Origin: Blasia pusilla
Lineage: Eukaryota; Marchantiophyta; Marchantiopsida; Blasiales
Direction: 5' to 3'
Length of the DNA: 64,000 nt
NCBI GenBank assembly: GCA_050084515.1
Contig: CM114274.1
Span: forward strand, 20,708,001-20,772,000
Shown: positions 54,675-64,000 of the stretch, piece after piece
How the letters are laid out: each line of letters begins with the position of its first letter
Position numbering within the stretch: the stretch's first letter is position 1
Notes under the pieces: model-generated
The model's input: the letters and a program-made list of their open reading frames with translations, nothing else
Databases searched by the model: none
Told to the model about the DNA's origin: nothing
Position numbers and translations under genes: made by a program

Positions 54675-57600
54675 TGTAATGTACAAGAGTTTTAATTTTA
54701 CATTCATTTACTGAGTTTGATCCCCAAGAGGATTATTGTTTGATGAAAAGAGAGTTCCAAATTACAATTCTCTCTTAATAGTGGTATTCAAGGATGAATA
54801 ATTTAGATTCAATGTCTTATCAATGTTTTTGGATCTTTCTTAGTACCAAGGTTTCTTTTCTCAATTCTCTCTAGTGGAGTTGACAGCACGCTCAGGTAGA
54901 TTTTCTCTCGACATCAACAAACCTCACAGAGATCTCAACAAGGAAGTTGGTTTTTCCTACTTTCGGAACTCAATCCGTCTTGGCAGGCTACTCTCTATCA
55001 AACACATTTCCTACAACTCCATGTTGATTGTTCCATTAATGAGAAAGGTTCACCCGATTCACTCTTCACTCTGAAGAAATGAGTGCTTTACTACTTCATC
55101 AAGAATGAGACCCAAAAAAAAATACTCATTCCTACAACAGACATAAGCATCGCACATCGAATGAAGAAATGAGTGCTTTACTACTTCATCAAGAATGAGA
55201 AAGCTTCAAAGTGTATACAAGCATCCTACAACTCCATGTTGATTGTTCCATTAATGAGAAAGGTTCACCCGATTCACTCTTCACTCTATGAGACCAAAAA
55301 AATACTCGAGACATAAGCAGAGGGCTTTACTACTTCATCAAGAATGAGAAAGCTTCAAAGTGTATACATGAGAGGGTACGACTCCCTTTCTCAGACTATT
55401 CCTACAACATAAGGGTTACGTAAAAGAATGATGATGATAGCTACTTTCATGCTTCTTAAATACTCTTTGAAGTAGAAGTGTTCCAAAGATTTGAAGTGTT
55501 CTCGATGAAGTAAAGAATGGTGCTCACATTCAACATTTGTAACTAACACTCAGTTAGATTAGGTAGATTTTCTCTCGACATCAACAAACCTCATAGAGAT
55601 CTCAACAAGGAAGTTGGTTTTTCCTACTTTCGGAACTCAATCCGTCTTGGCAGGCTACTCTCTATCAAACACATTTCCTACAACTCCATGTTGATTGTTC
55701 CATTAATGAGAAAGGTTCACCCGATTCACTCTTCACTCTGCAGACCCAAAAAAAATACTCAGACATAAGCATCGCACATCAGAATGAAGAAATGAGTGCT
55801 TTACTACTTCATCAAGAATGAGAAAGCTTCAAAGTGTATACAAGCATGAGAGGGTACTACTCCCTTGCTCAGACCATTCCTACAACATAAGGGTTACGTA
55901 AAAGAATGATGATGATAGCTACTTTCATGCTTCTTAAATACTCTCTGAAGTAGAAGTGTTCCAAAGATTTGAAGTGTTCTCGATGAAGCTGGTGTCTGTT
56001 CAACATTTGTAACTAACACTCAGTTAGATTAGGTAGATTTTCTCTCGACATCAACAAACCTCATAGAGATCTCAACAAGGAAGTTGGTTTTTCCTACTTT
56101 CGGAACTCAATCCGTCTTGGCAGGCTACTCTCTATCAAACACATTTCCTACAACTCCATGTTGATTGTTCCATTAATGAGAAAAAGGTTCACTCTTCATT
56201 CACTCTTCACTCGAGAATGAAGAAATGAGTGCTTTACTACTTCATCAAGAAAAAATACTTCAAAGTGTATACAAGCATGAGAGGGCATCTCCTTGCACAT
56301 ACGAATGTAAAAGAAATGAGTGCTTTACTACTTCATCAAGAATGAGAAAGCTTCAAAGTGTATACAAGCATGAGAGGGTAGATTTTCTCTCGACATCAAC
56401 AAACCTCATAGAGATCTACAAGGAAGTTGGTTTTCCTACTTTGAACTCAATCCGTCTTGGCTACTCTCTATCAAACACATTTCCTACAACTCCATGTTGA
56501 TTGTTCCATGAGAAAGGTTCACAATTCACTCTTCACTCAAGACACCCAAAAAAATACTCGGACATAATTCCACAACATAATGAAGAAATGAGTGCTTTAC
56601 TACTTCATCAAGAATGAGAAAGCTTCAAAGTGTATACAAAAGAATGATGATGATAGCTACTTTCATGCTTCTTAAATACTCTTTGAAGTAGAAGTGTTCC
56701 AAAGATTTGAAGTGTTCTCGATGAAGTCTGGTGTCTGCATTCAACATTTGTAACTAACACTCGGTTAGATTAGGTAGATTTTCTCTCGACATCAACAAAC
56801 CTCATAGAGATCTCAACAAGGAAGTTGGTTTTCCTACTTTCCGGAACTCAACCGTCTTGGCAAGGCTACTCTCTATCAAACACATTTCCTACAACTCCAT
56901 GTTGATTGTTCCATTAATGAGAAAGGTTCACCCGATTCACTCTTCACTCACTGAGACCCAAAAAAATACTCGGACATAAGCATCGCACATCAGAATGAAG
57001 AAATGAGTGCTTTACTACTTCATCAAGAATGAGAAAGCTTCAAAGTGTATACAAGCATGAGAGGGTACTACTCCCTTGCTCAGACCATTCCTACAACATA
57101 AGGGTTACGTAAAAGAATGATGATGATAGCTACTTTCATGCTTCTTAAATACTCTCTGAAGTAGAAGTGTTCCAAAGATTTGAAGTGTTCTCGATGAAGC
57201 TGGTGTCTGTTCAACATTTGTAACTAACACTCAGTTAGATTAGGTAGATTTTCTCTCGACATCAACAAACCTCATAGAGATCTCAACAAGGAAGTTGGTT
57301 TTTCCTACTTTCGGAACTCAATCCGTCTTGGCAGGCTACTCTCTATCAAACACATTTCCTACAACTCCATGTTGATTGTTCCATTAATGAGAAAGGTTCA
57401 CCCGATTCACTCTTCACTCTGCAGACCCAAAAAAAATACTCAGACATAAGCATCGCACATCAGAATGAAGAAATGAGTGCTTTACTACTTCATCAAGAAT
57501 GAGAAAGCTTCAAAGTGTATACAAGCATGAGAGGGTACTACTCCCTTGCTCAGACCATTCCTACAACATAAGGGTTACGTAAAAGAATGATGATGATAGC

Positions 57601-58551
57601 TACTTTCATGCTTCTTAAATACTCAAGTAGAAGTGTTCCAAAGATTTGAAGTGTTCCAAAGATTTGAAGTGTTCTCATTTGTAACTAACATGAAGTTAGA
57701 TTAGGTAGTCGACATCAACAAACCTCAACATTTGTAACTAACACATTTCCTACAACTCCATGTTGATTGTTCCATTAATGAAATCACGATTCAGTCTTAG
57801 CTTGAGACCCAAAAAAAAATACTCGAGACATAAGCATCGCACATCAGAATGAAGAAAAGTCTACACCTCTTTTGCTCCACATTGAGGACAAAGCTCTTGC
57901 TCGAGACCATTCCCGATCTCGTAAAAGAAGATGATGATAGCTACTTTCGCTTCCATTCTTTGCTCTTGTTCCAAAGATTTGAAGTGTTCGATCGGTGTAT
58001 GTTCAACATTTGTAACTAACACTCAAGTTAGATTAGGAATTTGGTGCCGCTTGAAATCACTTCGAGTCTTATTGCTTTCTCACATTTGACAAAGCTCTTT
58101 ACTTGATCTTCATTTGTAACTAACACTGTGACCAAAAAAAAATCCGCACATGAAATTGAAATCACTTGAAGTCTTAGCTTTCTCCTTGTGTGTCTACACC
58201 TCTTTGCTTAAGAGCTCTTGTTCCAAGTACTTCTTCCTCTTCTTCTTCATCATGCTTCGTTTGAGAGCAAAGCACTTCATTAATAAGTTCTTAATAAGGC
58301 TTCGTTGTCTTTTCCAAGCTTCGTGCTAGGTCTTGAAACTTCGTTTCTGCATTTTCCTCTCCTCTAAGGCAAATACTTGATTATCTACCTCTCTGCCTTG
58401 TCCTTGGAGCTTCGTGATTCACTTTAATCTCACTCATTCTTCTCCATGATAATATATAATAATAACCATAATATCAAAATCATAGTGTATATACGAGTCT
58501 TCTTTGAATAAAAAGAAGTAAATCTGCAAAAGTACAAAATTGTGGATCACA
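54675..58551 (-). repeat. 3' LTR expanded to 3.9 kb by internal tandem duplication
   Basis: On the minus strand it starts TGTGATCCACAATTTTGTAC and ends CTTGTACATTACA, like the 1,165-bp solo LTR at 32374-33538, but it is 3,877 bp long. The extra length is a central array. The promoter-proximal side (57800-58500) is also shuffled, with repeated TTGAAATCACTT phrases. Confidence 0.88.
54895..57760. repeat. ~470-bp tandem array inside the LTR
   Basis: The block starting GGTAGATTTTCTCTCGACAT recurs at 54895, 55562, 56032, 56377 (partial), 56773 and 57243, with a shortened start at 57704. Full units are 470 bp (55562-56031 and 56773-57242 are almost identical); others are 345-667 bp with internal deletions or additions. 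Each unit contains GAATGAGAAAGCTTCAAAGT and GTGTTCTCGATGAAG. Confidence 0.92.
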
Positions 58552-58566
58552 TACCCACTCCCTCAA
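58552..58566 (-). other. Polypurine tract of the second Gypsy element
   Basis: The minus strand reads TGAGGGAGTGGGTA immediately before the LTR start TGTGATCC. Confidence 0.75.
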
Positions 58567-58590
58567 ATGTGACCAACCCCAGCGAACACT

Positions 58591-60527
58591 TCATGAGGTG
58601 CCTTCTAAATCCATAAAGGAATCGTCTAAGCTATCAAACTTAGTTGTAGGTGGAAAACAACCATGAATAGTGGAAGGTTTGTTGACAATGTTGGGGGTGT
58701 GATTGCGCATCTTTTCTCGCCATTTGATAACAACGAAAGAAGTGCATAGTACTTCATTCGAGACTAGGACATCGGATGGAGTAAACAGTGGAAGTTCTTC
58801 AAGGGTAATCGGGAGGTTGGGTACAACTTCCGGAAGAGACTTTGTATGATTGTCGAATTGCCATTTCCAATGTTTGTTGACATAGGCGATCTTCTCGCTC
58901 ATTTATTGCTCGAAGCTCTTGCCTCCTTCATAAATTAATTCCTTGAAATCTTCCGGGTCTAACTGCACTTCATTGAGTAGCTTCTGTTCTGCCTCCAAGA
59001 TAGCGATCCTACTCGTAACCTCTGACCACTGTGCCACTAAGTCTTTGTTTGTTTCTTGTTATTCTTGAAGCAACTTCGAAGATTGAGCATGCTATGTTGC
59101 CAATTTCTTGAACTCGTGGCTGATAAGATGCACTTGGTATTGTTGAATTAGTTGCGAAGCTTCCTTGACCTGCAAAGCTAATTGATCAGCCCCACACTCC
59201 ATGTTAATCGCCAAGCTCTCCCATTGGCGTACGTTCTGAGCTTCGTACTGACTCTGGACCAAGTCACTTTGAACTTTACGAAGCGTTGTCTTGGCGTCTT
59301 TGAGTTCTTGATCCCACAATTGAAGGTTTTTTCCGCCACTTTGCGCTGTGCTTCGTTTTTTGACGAAACTTGGGCCCTACAGTTGAGGTCATCAAGCGCT
59401 TGTAAATACTGGTCCACTTCCGCTGTGTCGTGCAGGTGGAGTACTTGTTGTAGTTGGTTCATGATAGGGACAACCAGATTCAAAAACCACACAATGTTGT
59501 TGGCTGTCTGGGACATGAGACAAAGAGCAGGGCGGTGGTCGCTAGCGCGAGGCATCTCCTTAGAGTCCTCCTATGCTGCGGGCTCTGTTTCGAAGGGTGT
59601 CTCAAAATTAACGCGGCCGTGCTTTGGTCTTGGCAAGTCGGTTAGTTCCTCATCCTTTCGTGAAGCCGAAGTATGCGGATGTTGCTTAGGGGCTCTTTCG
59701 TGCGACGAGGTGACTTCACGGCTTCCGGTGGACCCCTTTCCACTCTTTCTTGGTAAACGTACGGAAGTAACTTGCAACCAATCTAGCGCCTTCAATTCGT
59801 GGTTATGAATGTACAAATGGATTAAAAAAGGAGACAGGAAGGACTTTGTGCTCGGATGAAGCGCTTCTAGCGTTGTGCGTACGTGCCCATCCACGAAAGA
59901 AGCGAAGTCGACTCCCGGTGCTTCGGGGTCCAAGTGTTGATTCCAAAGGATATATCACATCTTGACAAGCTTATTTGTCAGGTAGTAAGAACAAGCAGGA
60001 TAAAACAAAGTCATAAAATGCTTGCAAAACTGTCCAAACAATGGCGGAGACAGCGAAGTAGCCTTGTAGCCATTTATGCCAAGGCGACCAGACGTTACAC
60101 AACCGAGTGCCAACAAATCTTTGTGCTTTACCATCAATTCGGTGTCATACTCGTACTCCGGAGCGGCCAGGAGCATATAAGTTGCTTGCCAGTCATTCGG
60201 CGTCCATTGTTGTGGCTGAGCTCGATACCGAAGACCCCTTCTTTGAAACTTGGGTGCTGCAGTAGAGGAGCGATGCTCCCCGAGGAGTTCCCCGGACGTG
60301 AAGGTCCAATTTGCTTGAAAAAAACTCGCCAAAGATTGCTCCTCAAGCGCTTTGACTAACTCTAGTGACAACTTGACCAGGGGCATGGTCGCACTTTGCA
60401 GAATGGCTGTAGAGTCTTCACGAGGCATGGCGGTAGGTCGATCTCGGTGAGCGCCCCGCTTCGGTCTGCTACGCAACTTTGTGGTGACCCCGGTCATGAA
60501 AATACCCGCCCGATAAAGCAAGGACAC
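58591..60527 (-). pseudogene. Extra ORF between integrase and 3' LTR (coiled coil)
   Basis: Minus-strand frames follow each other: 59955-60527 (190 residues, with FGQFCKHFMTLFYPACSYYL), 59571-59933 (DFASFVDGHVRTTLEALHPS), 59092-59555 and 58591-58902. The third part is Gln/Glu/Leu-rich (QELKDAKTTLRKVQSDLVQS), probably a coiled coil. Small frameshifts separate the parts. It lies where some plant Gypsy lineages carry an env-like or accessory ORF. No signal peptide or membrane segment is evident, so it is not called envelope. The function is unknown. Confidence 0.6.
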
Positions 60528-60627
60528 TTATATAGGCCAGGCACTACGCGGGTTCTTGGTCATGGCATGGTGATTGGATAAATCCCACCGGAACAGGTAG
60601 GTTGGGTGCTTCTCACTTCTACGACGC

Positions 60628-60735
60628 TCAAATACTCTCGTGCTTCGCACTTCTGCAAAGCTCCAATACTCTCATGCTTTGTGCTTCTGCAAAGCTCCAA
60701 TACTCTCATGCTTCGCGCTTCTGCAAAGCTCCAAA
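60628..60735. repeat. Three ~34-bp tandem repeats
   Basis: The unit CAATACTCTCATGCTTCG + CACTTCTGCAAAGCTC occurs three times with small changes, between the integrase end and the extra ORF of the second Gypsy element. Confidence 0.85.
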
Positions 60736-60900
60736 CAGGCGCTCATCCCCTTCCCTCCGGTTTTAGTCCGGGTAGGGTTGTGGCTCATGATATTGCCAAA
60801 CTTGCATCCCATTGACACGAGTTGGAAGTGCTTCGCCCTGTAAGGTCCCCAAATACAATGATCCGTTATCATATATGGCCAATACCCGGTATGGTCCCAT

Positions 60901-61570
60901 CTAGTTCAATTTTAACTTTCCGGGGAACTTTATCCGTTGGTTATCATACAACAGCACCAGGTCTCCAACGCTTATAGATTGCAGTCGGAGATGTCGGTCG
61001 TAATGTTGTTTGCGTTTGTCTTGTACACGTTTGGTCTGGCGTAGAGCCAAGTTGCGGGCTTCCTCCAAGGCGACTAAGGTCTTATTTCTTCCCCGGAAAA
61101 CCTCGGCCGCCGCCTCTGTTCGCGTTCCTTCCAACACTCGATACGTGGGCACAGCCCATTCAATAGGTGTAAAGGGATGGACGCCATAAGTCAAGAAGAA
61201 CGGGGTATAATTTGTAGTAACCTTCTTGGCTGTCCGATAGGCCCACAATGCATTTCATGTCCCAATCATAGGAATACGTAACCGTCAATCGATTCAATAT
61301 TCGACGGATCAGTCTGTTAGATTTCTCAGTCAACCCGTTGGCTTTAGGGTTGTAGGGCGTGGTCTTCCGATGTTAAATTAGAAAGTGTGACATTAAAGAC
61401 TCAATAGTCTGGTTCAAAAAATGGGTGCCTCGGTCACTTACCAATTCCAACGATAATCATTTCGTATAAAAATTTGGCCATGGCTTCACTATCATCTTTG
61501 CGCGTGGCCACCGCCTCCACCATCTTGGTACAATAGTCGGTAGCTATCAAAATATATTTTTTCCTTAAGT
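60901..61570 (-). pseudogene. Gypsy integrase, C-terminal half
   Basis: Minus-strand reading gives LIATDYCTKMVEAVATR (catalytic Asp region), HRKTTPYNPKANGLTEKSN (the second conserved block with its Glu) and the tail WAYRTAKKVTTNYTPFFLT...VGDLVLLYDNQ. Frames shift near 61440 and 61250. The enzyme lacks its N-terminal zinc domain because the element is truncated. Confidence 0.88.
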
Positions 61571-61583
61571 GCTTAAGAACTAT

Positions 61584-63715
61584 AGTTTTTTTTCCTCTTC
61601 CACATTTTAGCAACCCATGTGAGTCCGACGAGTTGCAATTTGCACAAAATTTAGAAAACTGAAAAATCAGTGGAATCATAAGTGTGGAACCAATCACTTT
61701 TTCCATCCAAGGTCTGGAAAAAATCTATCATTTGCCTTGGGCTGAATAAAGTTCAAGCTCAAAGTGAAGGTTTTGGAAAATGAAAGTACAATCTAAAACC
61801 TCATTTTGCATCCGCAAAAAGTGGTTTGTTTAGAATACTTCTCACTTCTTTGAGGGATAAAATTGGTTGGTGGATTCCTACTCCTACCTCCGACTCTCTT
61901 AAAACTACAAGCAACACATAGTTCATGTGCTTACAAGGGAAATACCTTTTGCCACTTGTCTCTCTTTGGACAAAGTCATCACATGAACATGTGGGAAAGC
62001 AATAGATGTGCACCACATACACCCCTGTGACACTTGAATTTACAGTGTTGTTCCTGACCCAATACATCCTTCCTATTCCATTGCCACTGTGGACATCTTT
62101 TGTGGCGATGATCTCCATTTCTATCTTTGGAGCTGATGCAATTCGCTTTGCTCTCTCCACCTTTGGTCTATACATTCTATTTCTCTTCACCCCATTTCTA
62201 GACTCAAATAGAAATAGTGGATTGAGATCATCCACCTTCTCCGGGTATATATTGACATCAATCTTGGGTTGAATACAAAATTCAAAGGTCTCTGTAATGC
62301 GAACATGCTATGAACTTCCTCAGTCTACGAGTCTGAAACGGGCACTTGTAAGATTGTCCACTTCGTCTTGAGTGCAATTCGTACCTACGGCGATGGGCCA
62401 AATTGTGGGGGTATTCCCTGGAGCTCCAATGGCAGCCGGATAAGACTTCCAGAAAGTGCAAGATTCATTTGGGCAGAATAAGTACTTCAATTGATCTCCG
62501 GTCCTCGTGAAACGATCAAAGGTTTTGAGTCGCCAAAACCCAGGCCGTGGTCGTCCAGTCCTTGTATAGTTCTTATTTAGGAAAGTGCCGCATGCTCTCC
62601 TAATGCCATTAGATCCTGCAAGTGGGTCCACGTCTAGGGCTGCTCCGAGATATATGCCACCGCTTCAGGTTGCAATCCATCTCCATGACCGGAATCCCAT
62701 ATTGTTGAACCATCCTAGCGACTGGATGTTGCGAACTTCCAGCAACGGAGGGCTTTTGAAATAAAACATTCACTGATTTTAGAGAGGTTACTCCATCATG
62801 GATTTGGGAGCAATCCGGGGTCCCCGAATACCACAACGGCGTAATTTTCTGATCCAAATCAACCACGGGATTTTTTCCTTGATGCTGCCTCTTCACATTC
62901 CTGAAGTCAAAATACTTATCTGGTCTCCACGAGTCTCGCTCGGACTGCTTTACTACCATTTGTGTAGGACGTCTTGAAATGCGCCCACGAATATCCCCAC
63001 CAATGTGTACGTCTTGCTCGAGGGGAGTTCCTGCTACGCACTGGTTGAAGGCTTCCACATAGAGTTTCTCATCACCAGATCTCATAGTCGTCTTGACATA
63101 GAGCTCGTAGATTGAATGCCCCCTTCCTTTTGTTATGCCTTTGGTGAGGAAGATATGGGATGCTACAGACTGTAGCATTGCTCTTGCTTGGTCTTGTTGG
63201 CATGCCTCCACAAGTGAAATTCTTTGGCATGCTTGTGACAACCTCCAGGAGGAATGAACACTTTCTGCTCCACTTGTGTTGGGGTAGAGGGCACTTTCAT
63301 GAATGTTCAATCCCTTCAACGACCCCAATGTGAGAAGGGAACGAAAATAGCTCAAAAGTCAAAGAAATAAGCTACCTGTCGGAACCAGACGGGTTGCAAG
63401 GCCGAGGCATCCCATGAACGACTCTGCGACCTGTCGGTTCGTGACGTGTTGCAACACCCAGTAACCACCTAGTGCAACCCATCCGATTCCGAAGGGTTGC
63501 AAGTAAATTTGGCCATACGACTTGCAACCCGTCCTTTTCCGACTGGTTGCACAATCAGGCAACCGGTCAACCTGTCCGATTCCGACAGGTTGCAAGAAAA
63601 TTTGGCCATGCCACTTGTAACCCGTCCTTTTCTGACTGGTTGCACACTGAGGCAACTCGTCAACCCGTCCAATTCCGACGGGTTGCAAGCAAATTTGGCC
63701 ATGCGACTTGTGCGC
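61584..63715 (-). pseudogene. Mutator-like transposase, copy 4: exon 2 with SWIM finger and intron
   Basis: Contains the SWIM finger (61801-62235, PTCSCDDF...RYFPCKHMNYVLL), the middle part (62320-62631) and a long open stretch (62609-63355) with NTSGAESVHSSWRLSQACQR. Upstream lies the palindrome-rich intron (63370-63700). Exon 1 is absent. As in copy 2, the intron acceptor position reads AT. The left end lacks the GA-rich terminus, so both ends are truncated. Confidence 0.82.
63370..63700. repeat. Palindrome cluster in the transposase intron, copy 4
   Basis: About eight half-degenerate palindromes, with units such as CAACCCGTCCTTTTCCGAC + filler + AATTTGGCCATGCGACTTG repeated three times at roughly 88-bp spacing. 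They are closest to the copy A intron at 16690-16890. Confidence 0.8.
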
Positions 63716-63779
63716 CCTTTCATAAGTGGCTCCCATGTGTGTTAGATACTTTTGGGACTCTAGTTAGGTGAGTGGAAGG

Positions 63780-64000
63780 AGCTAGAACAACAATCTGCAA
63801 TTTAAATGGGATCATTGGTGCTATTTTGACCAAGATGGTGGCAGCTCACAAATCAGATTGGGATAGGAAATTAGCTTCAGTTGTTCATGCTTACAACATA
63901 GCTGAGAAGAGTACAACAGGGAAAAGTCCCTACTTCTTGGTGTATGGGCAGAACCCACTCTCGGTAGTAGAGTTGGAGTTGAAGGCTGATCATACTCTAG
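63780..64000 (+). pseudogene. Gypsy integrase fragment running off the window
   Basis: The plus-strand frame reads GIIGAILTKMVAAHKSDWD, then VHAYNIAEKSTTGKSPYFLV and YGQNPL, the conserved C-terminal part of the integrase core (the YN...STG.SP.FLVYG pattern). It is open to the window edge. The start is set by loss of similarity upstream and may be a truncation point. It reads in the opposite direction to the integrase at 60901-61570. Confidence 0.75.

Larger units (their letters stand above)
54675..61583 (-). mobile_element. 3' half of a Gypsy retrotransposon with an expanded LTR
   Basis: Read on the minus strand: the end of integrase (60901-61570), a long downstream coding region (58591-60527), a polypurine tract and the 3' LTR (54675-58551). 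The 5' part is missing; a MULE fragment begins abruptly at 61584. The LTR family is the same as the solo LTR at 32374-33538. Confidence 0.85.

Overview
The window looks like nuclear DNA of a land plant, made almost entirely of nested and decayed transposable elements. Evidence: plant-type Gypsy chromoviruses with a chromodomain, a Ty1/Copia element, LTRs with TG...CA ends and 5-bp target-site duplications (TSDs), Mutator-like (MULE) transposases with a SWIM zinc finger, a CACTA-like terminus, GT-AG introns and TATA boxes. No prokaryotic gene organisation, rRNA or convincing tRNA was seen. The species cannot be named; a seedless plant is only a guess. The only candidate host gene is an unrecognised minus-strand ORF at 7060-8022.

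Layout. 1-1216: long inverted-repeat (foldback) element. 1217-9707: gene-poor DNA with the lone ORF. 9708-15023: Copia element on the minus strand, split by a solo Gypsy LTR (11147-12173). 15424-34053, resuming at 47810-47915: an old MULE (copy A) that has been hit by a complete Gypsy chromovirus (21026-28354, TSD AGAAC), a solo LTR (32374-33538, TSD GTGTT) and a second whole MULE (copy B, 34054-47809, TSD GTTCATATT). Copy B itself carries a solo LTR (38792-40072). 47916-53090: MULE fragments, including a plus-strand transposase copy holding a 418-bp solo LTR. 53096-54674: a long hairpin and a CACTA-like end. 54675-61583: the 3' part of another Gypsy element on the minus strand, whose LTR is swollen to about 3.9 kb by a ~470-bp tandem array. 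61584-63715: a fourth transposase fragment. 63780-64000: start of another Gypsy integrase fragment on the plus strand.

The most interesting object is the MULE family. Copies A and B share one plan: a minus-strand DDE/SWIM transposase and a plus-strand second gene, transcribed divergently from a shared region full of palindromes. The second gene seems to encode a basic coiled coil, a ParB-like segment (DGNHR motif) and a permuted, degenerate amino-methyltransferase domain (a DLPxG motif-IV-like segment before a DLVGLSGAS motif-I-like segment). About a dozen clusters of a 27-bp palindrome (half-site GCAACCCGTCGG) sit in the introns, promoter and 3' flank but not in the exons. Copy B has a 9-bp TSD, and comparing A with B recovers the empty site, so the boundaries (13,756 bp) are well supported. 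The layout recalls VANDAL MULEs, whose accessory anti-silencing protein binds short motifs in the element's own noncoding DNA. The functional parallel is inference. Every copy here is broken by stops, frameshifts, lost splice sites or insertions.
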